From positions 29,527 to 93,526 of the forward strand of contig JAKSRS010000005.1 in NCBI GenBank assembly GCA_024403515.1: a stretch of 64,000 nucleotides of DNA. Reading direction: 5' to 3'. Positions 8,496 through 17,713 of this stretch are shown here, one piece after another; positions within the stretch are counted from its first letter, which is position 1; each line of letters opens with the position of its first letter. A program made the position numbers and the translations under genes. The stretch comes from Lachnospiraceae bacterium (GTDB lineage: Bacteria; Bacillota; Clostridia; Lachnospirales; Lachnospiraceae). The notes below the pieces were generated by a model that worked only from the letters and a program-made list of their open reading frames with translations, was not told the origin of the DNA and searched no databases.

Positions 8496-10277
8496 TCATT
8501 CCTCCACTTTTATAACGTTATTTTTTTTCTTATAGTCAGAGTTTATTTTAAATATCCATTCAGTATTTCCATCATCATCTTCTTTTATTTTTGTAAATCC
8601 CTGAAGCTGATAGAAATCTTTGACCATAGCATTTTTTGCAGTAGGATAATAGTATCCTCTAATTGTATCTATATTTTGTTCCGCGCACTTCTTCACTAAA
8701 GAATCCATCATTGCAAATTCCATATCACGTTTCAGCACACGGCAACTCATAATCCACAAATCAATCTTACACTCAGATCCTACTTTATGTCCTATAACAA
8801 CAGAAACAACTCCATTGTCACCAAAACGATCAATAAGCTTACCGTAAAGTGTAATATACTCGGGATTTGATGCTATGGACTCTATTTCATTTTGCGTATA
8901 TCGATGCGTTGTTAAATTGAATTGATTGCTCTTGTTGGTGAGTTGGGAAATACGCGCCATATAAATCGGCTCAAATGATTTTATGACCCCAACCATATCA
9001 AGAGACAGCAAATAATCTGCATAATTTTCGAAGGATGCTTGCAATTCTGCACGTTGAGCATTTTCCTTGTACATCTCGTTTCGTTTGATATCATCAGACG
9101 AAAACATTGTTACCTCAAAATATCCTCCTCTATCTATATTCTGTATATACTGATGAACTTCACCAATTTCTGGAGCAATTACTCCATGAAGTTGTTCTTC
9201 AACGATATGCCTTTCTGCAGGATTATCATCAACAAACAGCAAACTTTCCGGCAAAAGGTTAATTTCCTCAGCTATCTGCTTAAAATTGCGATCCTTAGGA
9301 TCCCAATTTGCTTTTATAGATACAAAATCATCTTTATGTAGCTCACTATCTGGATGTGCTAATCCTGCTATAGCATTCGCTTCATCATTTTTGGAGTCAA
9401 TGTTCAAAATTATGCCCAACTGGGTGTGCTCTTTAAGATATCTTTGAAACTCTGAATACGTCTGCCCTTCTGATTCCTCAGGGCCAATAACTATGTTGTC
9501 AACACCATCATCTCCTATAATGCCGCCCCATAATGTATTATCAAGATCAAGAACAAATCCTTTCTTATTTTTCCCAAATATAGACTTAATTATATTAGCA
9601 ATATTAAAAGAAAGATATGGAATAGCATTTACATTCACTGCGTATTTGTACATATGATAATAAAAAGGATCTGACCACTCCTTTAACCCATAGTCAGCTG
9701 AAATATAATTGATGTCACAAATAAAAAAATTATCGTGTGTTTGCGCATACTCATAAAATATTAGATTCAATCTTGTCAAAAAGTTAACTTTTCCATGTAT
9801 ATCAGACGCTTCCTTATTTCCCATAAGTCTATAAAAAGGCATTTCAAAATTGTTTTGAATAATAGGACACTTATATCTTGTCAACAAACTATCCCATATT
9901 CCGAAAAATTTTGCCTTCTCTTTGCTTAGTAAGGAATCAATCGCATCAGCTGAGTCGCTTATCTCTGGGTATTTTGTAATATTACGGTTTGTGGTACATA
10001 TATATATAATATCTGGATTGAATTTCTCTAGTTCAGGATTATCAAACATTGCATCCTGATAATACTGATTATATTCGCTCTCGTAAAAAGAGGGTTCAAT
10101 CCCATTGTTCAACAAAAACAATTCCATGATAAGTTTTATATTGCTTGTCGTTGACCCTCCCAAAATGGCAATATTTTTTTTGATTCTTGTTGTTCCATCC
10201 GCAAGAAGCATTCTTTTAATGCTTTTCTTTCTGCCTAGTATATACTCCGCATCAAATGGATATAGTAGTTCCTTCAT
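8496..10277 (-). CDS. FkbH-like HAD-IIIC protein (probable glyceryl- or acyl-ACP loading enzyme)
   Basis: A 593-residue protein with three parts. Residues about 1-225 form the N-terminal domain seen in BF1531/FkbH proteins (KNIAILGGSTTSNIKL start). Residues about 238-380 are the HAD-IIIC core with FVLDLDNTLWGGIIGDDG, giving Asp244 and Asp246 as nucleophile and general acid, and LLFVDDNPAERHIV with Asp350/351. Residues about 420-580 look GNAT-like and end in YQLQGFTKI. Characterised FkbH proteins take 1,3-bisphosphoglycerate, dephosphorylate it and load the glyceryl group onto an ACP. Here the adjacent gene is an ACP, followed by MBOAT and SGNH genes, so the natural inference is supply of a glyceryl (or related hydroxy-acyl) group for a surface polymer. 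It begins its own transcription unit, with a candidate promoter at 10421-10449. Confidence 0.9.
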   Translation of the reverse strand: MKELLYPFDAEYILGRKKSIKRMLLADGTTRIKKNIAILGGSTTSNIKLIMELFLLNNGIEPSFYESEYNQYYQDAMFDNPELEKFNPDIIYICTTNRNITKYPEISDSADAIDSLLSKEKAKFFGIWDSLLTRYKCPIIQNNFEMPFYRLMGNKEASDIHGKVNFLTRLNLIFYEYAQTHDNFFICDINYISADYGLKEWSDPFYYHMYKYAVNVNAIPYLSFNIANIIKSIFGKNKKGFVLDLDNTLWGGIIGDDGVDNIVIGPEESEGQTYSEFQRYLKEHTQLGIILNIDSKNDEANAIAGLAHPDSELHKDDFVSIKANWDPKDRNFKQIAEEINLLPESLLFVDDNPAERHIVEEQLHGVIAPEIGEVHQYIQNIDRGGYFEVTMFSSDDIKRNEMYKENAQRAELQASFENYADYLLSLDMVGVIKSFEPIYMARISQLTNKSNQFNLTTHRYTQNEIESIASNPEYITLYGKLIDRFGDNGVVSVVIGHKVGSECKIDLWIMSCRVLKRDMEFAMMDSLVKKCAEQNIDTIRGYYYPTAKNAMVKDFYQLQGFTKIKEDDDGNTEWIFKINSDYKKKNNVIKVEE

Positions 10278-10420
10278 CAGCCCTGTTCACCCTTTCCTTA
10301 GCAAATATTACAATTTGCCTGCTTGTTTTATGGCAGATTATCATGTTCCAAAAACATTTATTTTTAGCTCAGTTTTTTCATTCCTGCCAGAACATAAACA
10401 GCCCATAACCATACTAATTT

Positions 10421-10449
10421 ATGGTATATCACACCACCTTCGAAGTCAA
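10421..10449 (-). promoter_or_regulatory. Candidate promoter of the FkbH/ACP/MBOAT/SGNH cassette
   Basis: Minus-strand TTGACT (10449-10444) and TACCAT (10426-10421) spaced by 17 bp, about 145 bp before the FkbH ATG. The -35 is good, the -10 only partial. Confidence 0.5.
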
Positions 10450-10499
10450 GGTAAATCGCCTATCCAGCAATCTTATTACGTTTTACACATGATTGATTA

Positions 10500-10577
10500 G
10501 GGCATAGTTTTCGCTCGTATACCGAGCGAAAACTATGCCCTATAATACAATAGGGTACATCATCTGCTGTACCCTAT
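10500..10577. terminator. Two tandem strong hairpins, probable 3' end of the exopolysaccharide operon
   Basis: GGGCATAGTTTTCGCTCG at 10500-10517 is a perfect 18-bp inverted repeat with 10523-10540 around a five-base loop. A second hairpin pairs ATAGGGTACA with TGTACCCTAT (10550-10559 and 10568-10577). Neither has a T-tract on either strand, so they may terminate inefficiently, protect a 3' end or bind a protein. Confidence 0.55.
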
Positions 10578-10932
10578 ACTACTTATTAACACATTAATCT
10601 AATCACAAACAAAACTCAATTTTTAATATAAAATATCACTGTTGCTGGTAAAATCTTTATATAATATAAACATTTCTGCAAAGCCATTCTTCTTGGCTGT
10701 GCCAAATATTACTGTTCCTATTGCGATAGATACCAGTTTTCTTAAGCAAGTTACAAGTAAATAAGGCAGAGAATTAAAGTAACATCGGAACATATTCAAC
10801 GTGATTTCGCAAAGAATAATCTCTACCAGATAAATGCAAAACGACACCAAACTAATCCAAAAATTTCACTTTATTCTCTTTTGAATTCAACTCATATTTT
10901 TTCGTGCCACGCAAAATATAAAGACAGCAACA

Positions 10933-11901
10933 TCATTTCGACAGATAAGCATCGATAACTTCATCCTTCAGAATATTCATAAATGCGGTCGCGCCGTCCT
11001 GATTCATATGATCAGCATCTCTAAAATACCTGTGGTTGTCACAAATCCTTGCATCGGTGCCGTAATCCAGATATTCTATACCATACTTTTCAGCTATCTC
11101 TCTTACTTTTTCATCGAATCTGCTTAAATATCCATCTGAATACTCTTCAAAACAATCTAAGTATTCTCGTGATGTAGGCAACGTAATCAAAAATATGTTG
11201 ACGTTCTTTCCTCTTAATGCCTCAACGATGTTTTCGAGTGAATCTATTTTCTCTTCACACCACATGATACTTCCATCATTTTCTTTTCTTCTTTCATAGT
11301 GTTTCTCATAGGTCTTGTAAGCTGCGTCAGCAAATTTACTGTCATCCAAATAACTAACCGGTCTCTCAGGTCCCTTACCTCTCACAAAATCATAGATTGT
11401 GTCCAAAAAGTAGTCATACGAAGTCAGCACTGGGCACCAATGATAACAGATATCAGTGAACAAACTGTAGTCCGGTATATCTTTCTTGGGCAATATTCTA
11501 TAATACCTTACTCCTTCTGGTTTATTAATATCAGTACTTCTATCAACTTCATTCAGCATACTAATATATGAGACATTGATGAAAACGATAGCTCCATCAG
11601 AAAGCCTATCTATATAATTATCAAGCACAATCTTATCTACACCAAATAGCTGTCCTGTCTGTGCAAAGTTAAATCCATTATCCGGGTATTGTTCATACGA
11701 AAAGCCATAATAAGCGTGACTATTTCCAAAATTACAAACATCAATTTTATCCGGTATATTGTAAAATCTACAGCTTTCCTCATCATGCCATATTCCATAT
11801 TTCACATAGAAAAGATTTGCAATAAAAATCAGAAGAAGTGAAACAGCAAGAACAAGGCATATTTTTGCGAAAAACTTTAGTATTGACTTATACTCTTTCA
11901 T
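10933..11901 (-). CDS. SGNH-fold membrane-anchored protein paired with the upstream MBOAT
   Basis: A 322-residue protein with a single N-terminal membrane segment (about 10-30, FFAKICLVLAVSLLLIFIA) and an outside SGNH-like domain. The first block is IDVCNFGNSHAYYGFSYEQ, with Ser in GNSH near residue 59; the last block is YFRDADHMNQDGATAFM, giving the Asp-x-Asp-His pair near 295. It follows an MBOAT gene by 48 bp, as in patA/patB and algI/algJ-type pairs. Expected role: acyl (commonly acetyl) transfer to the exopolysaccharide outside the membrane, either as the final transferase or as an esterase. It is the last gene of the long operon, before two hairpins. It is related in fold but not closely to the SGNH protein at 5651-6709. 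Confidence 0.82.
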   Translation of the reverse strand: MKEYKSILKFFAKICLVLAVSLLLIFIANLFYVKYGIWHDEESCRFYNIPDKIDVCNFGNSHAYYGFSYEQYPDNGFNFAQTGQLFGVDKIVLDNYIDRLSDGAIVFINVSYISMLNEVDRSTDINKPEGVRYYRILPKKDIPDYSLFTDICYHWCPVLTSYDYFLDTIYDFVRGKGPERPVSYLDDSKFADAAYKTYEKHYERRKENDGSIMWCEEKIDSLENIVEALRGKNVNIFLITLPTSREYLDCFEEYSDGYLSRFDEKVREIAEKYGIEYLDYGTDARICDNHRYFRDADHMNQDGATAFMNILKDEVIDAYLSK

Positions 11902-11949
11902 TTATTAATCACTCTCTATCCATTCTGTATCTGACACGACATAAAAAAA

Positions 11950-13404
11950 CTAGAATTGAAAATAAACAAACTGCGCAGCTATATCTTTACGCGCCATGAT
12001 GATCAATGCAACAACAGCAATAATATAAATCAAAAATCGAACTATCGGTTTCTGCTTTCTTATTATCGTAACCACGTCGCCACGATAATAATTTATGCCA
12101 TCATATATAGCAAGTACTAAAATGCATAGCAAAATATATAAAGTTTGAATATTCCCGCTAATGCCAGCTTTGCTTATAGCATCCATGATATATGTTTTAA
12201 TTGAGATTATTCCACTAAAAACGTTACGATATATATACCATGCGTCAGATATGGAATTAGCTCTAAATAAAACCCATGCAAACATAACTACAACGAATGT
12301 AAGAATACGTCCAAAACATTTTCCTACTCTTGAAAGGATTTTATTCTTACAATGAATTATAGATTTTATATGCTTTTCAACAATCTGTGATGCACCATGC
12401 ACTCCGCCCCATAACAAAAATGTCCAATTGGCACCATGCCAAATTCCGCTCACCATAAATGTTGTTAAAAGATTTACATCTCTTCTAACTTTTCCTTTTC
12501 GATTTCCACCAAGTGGAATATAAATATAATCTTTGAACCATGTCGATAATGATATATGCCATCTGCTCCAAAACTCGCTAATAGACGATGAAAAATACGG
12601 ATTAGAAAAATTAGTCATCAAGTCAATATCAAGTAATTTTGCCGAGCCGATTGCTATATCTGAATATCCCGAAAAATCACAATAAATCTGTATAGTGAAA
12701 AAGAATGCCGCTAAAAGCAAAGTCCCCCCCTTATACAAATCTACCGAATTAAACACCGTATCAACATAAACAGATAGCATATCTGCAATAACAAGTTTCT
12801 TAAAAAGCCCTACAACAATAAGTATCATTCCATATGATGCTTTATCTTCATCAAATTTATGTTCGGCTTTTATCTGCGGTAATAAATTACCGGTTCTTTC
12901 TATAGGTCCTGCCACAAGTTGAGGAAAAAAAGAAACGAAAGTTGCATATATACCTAAATTTTTCTCCGCCTTTACTTTACCTCTATACACATCAATGACA
13001 TAGCTCATAGTTTGAAATGTATAAAAAGATATTCCAACCGGCAGAACAAGTTTTTTAGTGAAGTCCCCTAGCGGAATCGCAACATTTGAAAATAGAATAG
13101 CCAAATTCTCAATTACAAACCCTAAGTATTTAAACGTAAATAGAATTCCTCCCGACAATACCACAGCAGCCGCAATACACATTTTCTTAATCTTTACACT
13201 ATCTGTTCTTTCAATTGCCAGAGCGCACAGATAAGAAACCACTGTTGTTGCCATTATTAGAAGAATATATTTAGGATTCCAGCTCATATAAAAATAATAG
13301 CTGGCCACCAATAGCAGACACCATCTGAATCTATTTGGTATCAACCAATAAACAAAAAAGACTATAGGTAAAAATATAGCGTATGCTAAAGAATTAAATA
13401 GCAT
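11950..13404 (-). CDS. MBOAT-family O-acyltransferase (AlgI-like) of the exopolysaccharide operon
   Basis: A 484-residue polytopic acyltransferase with all AlgI landmarks: YYFYMSWNPKYILLI, LPVGISFYTFQTMSYVIDVYRG (about 121-142), FFPQLVAGPIER, IYCDFSGYSDIAIG, FWSRWHISLSTWFKDYIYIP with His283, GGNRKGK, and SGIWHGANWTFLLWGG with the invariant His323. AGAGGTG precedes the ATG at 13404. It sits between two GT4 genes and an SGNH gene, so its acceptor is probably the polysaccharide made by this operon and its donor probably acetyl-CoA, as in alginate and cellulose acetylation. The partial gene at 1-564 is a close relative. Confidence 0.94.
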   Translation of the reverse strand: MLFNSLAYAIFLPIVFFVYWLIPNRFRWCLLLVASYYFYMSWNPKYILLIMATTVVSYLCALAIERTDSVKIKKMCIAAAVVLSGGILFTFKYLGFVIENLAILFSNVAIPLGDFTKKLVLPVGISFYTFQTMSYVIDVYRGKVKAEKNLGIYATFVSFFPQLVAGPIERTGNLLPQIKAEHKFDEDKASYGMILIVVGLFKKLVIADMLSVYVDTVFNSVDLYKGGTLLLAAFFFTIQIYCDFSGYSDIAIGSAKLLDIDLMTNFSNPYFSSSISEFWSRWHISLSTWFKDYIYIPLGGNRKGKVRRDVNLLTTFMVSGIWHGANWTFLLWGGVHGASQIVEKHIKSIIHCKNKILSRVGKCFGRILTFVVVMFAWVLFRANSISDAWYIYRNVFSGIISIKTYIMDAISKAGISGNIQTLYILLCILVLAIYDGINYYRGDVVTIIRKQKPIVRFLIYIIAVVALIIMARKDIAAQFVYFQF

Positions 13405-13427
13405 ATTAACACCTCTGCATCATATTT

Positions 13428-14627
13428 CTAGTAAATGAGTTTTAAATATTTCATCACATAACTATCGACAGAATCTCTTTCAAGAGACGCACATTTTTCG
13501 GAATACTCATTTAACAGCGCCAGGTAATTCCAAAGTTTTCCAATCTTCTCAACCAAATCATCAACATCGCCGCTTTTAAATAAAAGACCATTTTCTCCGT
13601 CTATCACAAGTTCCGGAATGCCTCCAATCGCAGCGCCTAAAACTACAGTTCCTCGTTCCTGACTTTCCATGACTGAGAAAGGACAGTTTTCATACCACTC
13701 TGATGGACAAACTGAAAACTTAGCTTCCCTAATAAGTCTATCAAGTTCATCGCCAGATTTGAAACCTACATTTGTTATATTTTCAACGGCTTCAATCTCA
13801 TCCTTTAAATCACCATTTCCGGCAAATATAAACATAATATCAGGAAGTCTCTTAGCAGCTTCAATTAAAGTTTTAACACCCTTTTCCTGTGAGTACCTTC
13901 CAAAATAAAGAATGTAATCTTTCTTCACGACATCCATTGATGGAGCGGTGTCAATAAAGTTGTGCATAGCAACAGTCTTATCTTTAAAAATCGGATTGGT
14001 ATCCATCTTTGATTTCAAAAATTCAGAACAGCATATAATCTTATCGATATATTTATATGTACCTCTAAAATTCCAGTACACAGCTTCCATCGTTCCAACT
14101 GCAGATTTGGCTGTGCTGTTATGAATACACTTATTCTTCAAGCAGTTACCAAAATGTCCTCCCAGACACTTTTCACAGTTTTCATGCGTAGCAGGAATGT
14201 TCATCATATGATTTGGACATACAAGCTGATAATCGTGTGCTGTAAAGAGAATCTTACACTCACGATTGTTCTCTTTTCTCCACTTAACGATCTCGAGGAT
14301 TATGGATGGAGTAAGCTGATAGTTGAAATTATTAAGGTGACAGACATCAGGCTTAAAATCATCAAGGACTTTTCGAATCTGTATTCTCGCCTCTTTGGAA
14401 TAAATAGTCTTAATAGGATATGTTAGTTTGGAAAGCTTACTTCCGCCATGAAAATCCATATCCGAAGTATATGCATTAACACTATTACCAACACATCTTC
14501 CGACGTGTTCCATCCCAAAGTATTCAACTTCATGGCCCTGGCTTTTTAAACATTCGCCAAGTTTAAAAATATATGTTTCAGATCCACCATTAGGATATAA
14601 AAACTTATTGATTATCAAAAACTTCAT
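13428..14627 (-). CDS. Glycosyltransferase family 4 with Cys-rich insert
   Basis: A 399-residue retaining glycosyltransferase of GT-B fold. The N-terminal domain starts MKFLIINKFLYPNGGSETYIF, a Gly-rich acceptor loop typical of GT4. The C-terminal donor domain has ILYFGRYSQEKGVKTLIEA and the E-x7-E nucleotide-sugar motif in CPSEWYENCPFSVMESQERG. Residues about 125-160 hold an unusual insert with seven Cys/His positions (CPNHMMNIPATHENCEKC, then FGNCLKNKC), which could bind a metal; this insert is known in a subset of GT4 enzymes. The gene is in the middle of the operon, 12 bp after the next GT4 and 23 bp before the MBOAT. The sugar transferred is unknown. Confidence 0.92.
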   Translation of the reverse strand: MKFLIINKFLYPNGGSETYIFKLGECLKSQGHEVEYFGMEHVGRCVGNSVNAYTSDMDFHGGSKLSKLTYPIKTIYSKEARIQIRKVLDDFKPDVCHLNNFNYQLTPSIILEIVKWRKENNRECKILFTAHDYQLVCPNHMMNIPATHENCEKCLGGHFGNCLKNKCIHNSTAKSAVGTMEAVYWNFRGTYKYIDKIICCSEFLKSKMDTNPIFKDKTVAMHNFIDTAPSMDVVKKDYILYFGRYSQEKGVKTLIEAAKRLPDIMFIFAGNGDLKDEIEAVENITNVGFKSGDELDRLIREAKFSVCPSEWYENCPFSVMESQERGTVVLGAAIGGIPELVIDGENGLLFKSGDVDDLVEKIGKLWNYLALLNEYSEKCASLERDSVDSYVMKYLKLIY

Positions 14628-14639
14628 AGAAACGATACC

Positions 14640-15779
14640 CTACTTACCAACGATAAAATCACATGCCTTAGCCAAATCAGCTTCCTGTTTTGAAGTGATA
14701 TAGTTATATCTTTCTTTAATCTTTTCCTGGCTTATCGGATTTCTAAGAGCCATTGTAATTCGGCCTTCAATCTCTTCAATCTTATAAGGATTAATGTAGT
14801 ATGCAGTGTCAGCATAAAGTTCCGGCAAGGAACATAATCCTGATATAAGGCAGGTCTTACCATATCTCATAACTTCAAGCGGAGGCATACCAAAGCCTTC
14901 ATTCAGAGTTGGATATGCAAAAAGCTTACACTTGCTATATAAGTACTCAAGTTGCGGAGTATCTAAATAGTCGAGATTGATGAACTTATCCTTGTTCACG
15001 ATCTGCTTACTCATTCTATTAGATATCTTTCCAACAAGAACAGTCTTTTCAGTAATAATGCCCTTGCTATAAAGATTATCAATAGCAAGTATTGCGCGGT
15101 AGGCGTTTTTTATCCATCTATTAGCACTAACGAGTAAAATGAAATTTTCTTCATTAAAACCTTCGATAGGCTTGGGCTCTTCTAAGTGCTTAGAAGGTGT
15201 ATAGAATGTTCCATTTTGTATATTAGCAACTTCCGGCATTGAAGATTTAACCATATACTCAGTGTGATATGAAACCGTAATAAACTTATCGTACGATAAA
15301 ATATCTGCTTTATATCTGTTAAGATTTCGACTTCTAATCTTCTTAATTGCCTTATATTTCACGACCTGCTTAAGAACTTCCGAAAAACGGTCATAGTACT
15401 TGTATGAAAACTTATCTACCGGTTCTTCGTAATCTCTCAAATCATGCGCAGTACATACCTTGGTTATCTTAGAGTTTTCAAGGCCATGAGGTGCTGCGAT
15501 TCCAAGGTAATAAATATCGTATTCATCAACATTAATCACACTCTTTATGTCGCTACCGTTTGGTACGTCAAAAGAAGCAACATCGTGCTCCTTAATTAGT
15601 TCTTTAAGCCATTCATCCAAAAATCTTTTACTGTCAATGATGGCATATACTTCTACATCCTTCTTATGGTGGTCACAAACCATCTTATCGAAAAGTGTCT
15701 TGGTATATTCTCCACCACCGTGAAACTTAGAATCAATTGACGGTTGTGCACATCTTAAGTCAAACAAAAGTTTTTTCAT
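14640..15779 (-). CDS. Glycosyltransferase family 4
   Basis: A 379-residue GT-B enzyme. The N-terminal part begins KKLLFDLRCAQPSIDSKFHGGGEY; the donor domain has FILLVSANRWIKNAYRAILA and the E-x7-E block in LFAYPTLNEGFGMPPLEVMRYG. It resembles GT4 proteins annotated as mannosyl-type transferases, but that is too weak to assign a sugar. Its ATG at 15779 is read from an AGGAGC site that overlaps the stop of the preceding GT2 gene, so the two are coupled. Its role is addition of one residue to the lipid-linked repeat unit on the inner face of the membrane. Confidence 0.92.
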   Translation of the reverse strand: MKKLLFDLRCAQPSIDSKFHGGGEYTKTLFDKMVCDHHKKDVEVYAIIDSKRFLDEWLKELIKEHDVASFDVPNGSDIKSVINVDEYDIYYLGIAAPHGLENSKITKVCTAHDLRDYEEPVDKFSYKYYDRFSEVLKQVVKYKAIKKIRSRNLNRYKADILSYDKFITVSYHTEYMVKSSMPEVANIQNGTFYTPSKHLEEPKPIEGFNEENFILLVSANRWIKNAYRAILAIDNLYSKGIITEKTVLVGKISNRMSKQIVNKDKFINLDYLDTPQLEYLYSKCKLFAYPTLNEGFGMPPLEVMRYGKTCLISGLCSLPELYADTAYYINPYKIEEIEGRITMALRNPISQEKIKERYNYITSKQEADLAKACDFIVGK

Positions 15780-15781
15780 TT

Positions 15782-16738
15782 TTAGCTCCTAACAAGACAA
15801 TATGCCAATTTACAAAGTGTCTTAATCTTTTCGGTTTTCTGATATCGAATTATCAGATATGCTGCACTGAAAATATTGATTTCTTCAGGCAAATACTCTT
15901 TTATTTTATTTCCAGCGCGAAGCTTGTCGAAACTGTCATACATAATTCTTACAGCCTTATAGCACTTTGCTTCACCTGTAAGTCCTACTTCATTGGCTTT
16001 ATCAACAATCTTATTAACAGTATCTGTAAACTCCACTCTTCGCTCTTTTCGAGTGTCCTTGGTAAGCGACCCAGAATTCTGTCGATAGTAATAAAGTTTT
16101 TCGTCAACAAGAACGATATTTTTACACTGATTTAAGTAGTTAAAGATAAAAAGCATATCTTCAAATGCAATCTTTGATTCATCAAAAGAAAGCCCGTGGT
16201 CACAAATGATAGATTTACGAAACAGTTTATTCCAGCAAAAACCTTCAATATCACGTGAGGTAAGAAAAAGGTTAGCACACTCTCTTCCTGTCACCACCGG
16301 ACTTTTCCCGATATACTTTCCTAAAGTCGGTTCGTACCAGTCGGTAAAAGAACCATCTTCATACACATAATAAAATGAGCAGCAAGCCATATCTGATTGT
16401 GTATTTTCCAGATTATCAACAAGTTTCTCATACATAGACGCTTCAATGTAGTCATCACTATCTACAAACGTAATGTAGGCACCTTGCGACTCTTTTATTC
16501 CACGATTTCGCGCAGCTGCTGCTCCTGATTTTTCTTCAATTATTACTCTTAAACGTGAATCTTTTGATGCAAATGACTCACATATACTTATCGAACTATC
16601 AGTTGAACAGTTTCCTACAAGCAAGACCTCAATATCCTTGTATGTTTGATTCAAAACCGATTCAATACATTTACCAATATATTTTTCGGAATTGCAAAAT
16701 GGAATTATCACTGATAATTTATTATTCCCATTTAACAT
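15782..16738 (-). CDS. Glycosyltransferase family 2
   Basis: An inverting GT-A enzyme of about 318 residues. The N-terminal block is KLSVIIPFCNSEKYIGKCIESVL, followed by the UDP-binding region and the metal-binding ITFVDSDDYIEASMYEKL. The middle has EGFCWNKLFRKSII and AFEDMLFIFNY, both typical of the EpsJ/HyaD-like GT2 group. The frame is open up to 16867, but I place the start at the ATG at 16738 because this directly precedes the conserved fold and overlaps the upstream GT8 by only 17 bp. The ribosome binding site there is weak (AAGGAACG, somewhat distant). Donor sugar unknown. Confidence 0.9.
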   Translation of the reverse strand: MLNGNNKLSVIIPFCNSEKYIGKCIESVLNQTYKDIEVLLVGNCSTDSSISICESFASKDSRLRVIIEEKSGAAAARNRGIKESQGAYITFVDSDDYIEASMYEKLVDNLENTQSDMACCSFYYVYEDGSFTDWYEPTLGKYIGKSPVVTGRECANLFLTSRDIEGFCWNKLFRKSIICDHGLSFDESKIAFEDMLFIFNYLNQCKNIVLVDEKLYYYRQNSGSLTKDTRKERRVEFTDTVNKIVDKANEVGLTGEAKCYKAVRIMYDSFDKLRAGNKIKEYLPEEINIFSAAYLIIRYQKTEKIKTLCKLAYCLVRS

Positions 16739-17678
16739 TAGTTTTCTGCTTTCGTTCCTTGCGTTCCTTAAGTTTATCAAAGATTCCTCGTATTCCCTTT
16801 TCTTTAATAACCTTAAGTAGTTCATCTTTTCTATATTCCCATCTTCCACGTAATTTGAAAGGAACATCTTTATAAGGTGATTTCAGGTAATATGCGTACC
16901 ATTCTTTGGCCTCTTCATTGAAGGTATATTTCCATGGCTTATTACTTGTTGCATAATGAATAATACAAGCATCATCAACAAGTTCATGTGCGTTAGCATA
17001 TTCAGTCTTATACAATTCATTAAGTTTATTAATTGGATATGTATCATCCCTTAAAATTTTCCCGGGAATGCAGTTATATTTAATCGGAACATAAACATAG
17101 TTTTTATTTGTTACTATGTTGAAAGTCTGCTGATCCATAGAGCCACGGTCACCAAGACTTTTTCTCGTTTCAACCATGATGTCTCTAAGTTTTTCGTCTC
17201 TTATCTTCTTGGCATTATAGACAAGAATTCCAGCGTTAATATTTCCTGAATATGATTCAATATTCTCCATATCAAGGACACCCGCTGCATACGAATCACC
17301 AAGTTCGGTTGAATAAAAATCGTATAAATCACCACGAACAATAATATCTCCATCAAGATAAAGAATCTTATCGTACTTAGGAATCAATTCACTGATATCA
17401 AACTTTAGAAGGCATGCTTTAGATACATGTGCTAACTGTTTAATATCCGCATACTTGGATAAATCGACTCTGATAATGTTTAGCTTACAGCCTTCATTTT
17501 CAAAGGCATTAATGTATCTTTCAGATTCTTCGGAGCACTCTGCCATTATGATGAAAATATCATAGAATGTATCTTCATTTTTATTTTCTAACATTGATGT
17601 AATAGCGACACATGTAGGCATAACAAATGCGTCATCACAAATCATCGCTATGGGTATTATCTTAGTCTCTCTCTCCAT
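16722..17678 (-). CDS. Glycosyltransferase family 8
   Basis: A 318-residue retaining GT-A transferase. The N-terminus has IPIAMICDDAFVMPTCVAITSML, the metal-binding DxD motif is in YDKILYLDGDIIVRGDLYDF (about 100-119), and the GT8 features NAGILVYN and DQQTFNIV and a final IIHYATSNKPWKY are all present. GT8 enzymes of this type (LgtC/GspA-like) add galactose or glucose from UDP-sugars to glycan chains. The end of the gene overlaps the following GT2 start. The last 40 residues are very basic (KLRGRWEYRKDELLKV to KERKERKQKTNVKWE), suggesting peripheral membrane association. Confidence 0.93.
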   Translation of the reverse strand: MERETKIIPIAMICDDAFVMPTCVAITSMLENKNEDTFYDIFIIMAECSEESERYINAFENEGCKLNIIRVDLSKYADIKQLAHVSKACLLKFDISELIPKYDKILYLDGDIIVRGDLYDFYSTELGDSYAAGVLDMENIESYSGNINAGILVYNAKKIRDEKLRDIMVETRKSLGDRGSMDQQTFNIVTNKNYVYVPIKYNCIPGKILRDDTYPINKLNELYKTEYANAHELVDDACIIHYATSNKPWKYTFNEEAKEWYAYYLKSPYKDVPFKLRGRWEYRKDELLKVIKEKGIRGIFDKLKERKERKQKTNVKWE

Positions 17679-17713
17679 TTGTTAAGTTATCCTTCATGTT
17701 CTTAGAAATATTA

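Larger units (their letters stand above)
10278..10932. other. Intergenic region between the exopolysaccharide operon and the FkbH cassette
   Basis: About 650 bp without a convincing gene. It holds a candidate promoter for the FkbH cassette (10421-10449) and two strong hairpins (10500-10577). A minus-strand frame at 10623-10850 (75 codons, TTG start, no ribosome binding site, hydrophobic, unrecognised) may be chance or a degraded gene remnant; I do not call it. Confidence 0.6.

Noticed and set aside
5651..10277. A standard dlt D-alanylation operon
   Set aside because: No DltA-type adenylation enzyme is present; the first gene is an FkbH/HAD-IIIC protein, and the ACP motif differs from DltC.
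10623..10850. A 75-codon minus-strand hydrophobic frame in the large intergenic gap
   Set aside because: TTG start without ribosome binding site, no recognised family and not placed in an operon; it could be a decayed gene end but this cannot be shown.
16739..16867. N-terminal extension of the GT2 gene by 43 codons
   Set aside because: It would overlap the GT8 gene by 146 bp and the added residues are simply the GT8 tail read in another frame.
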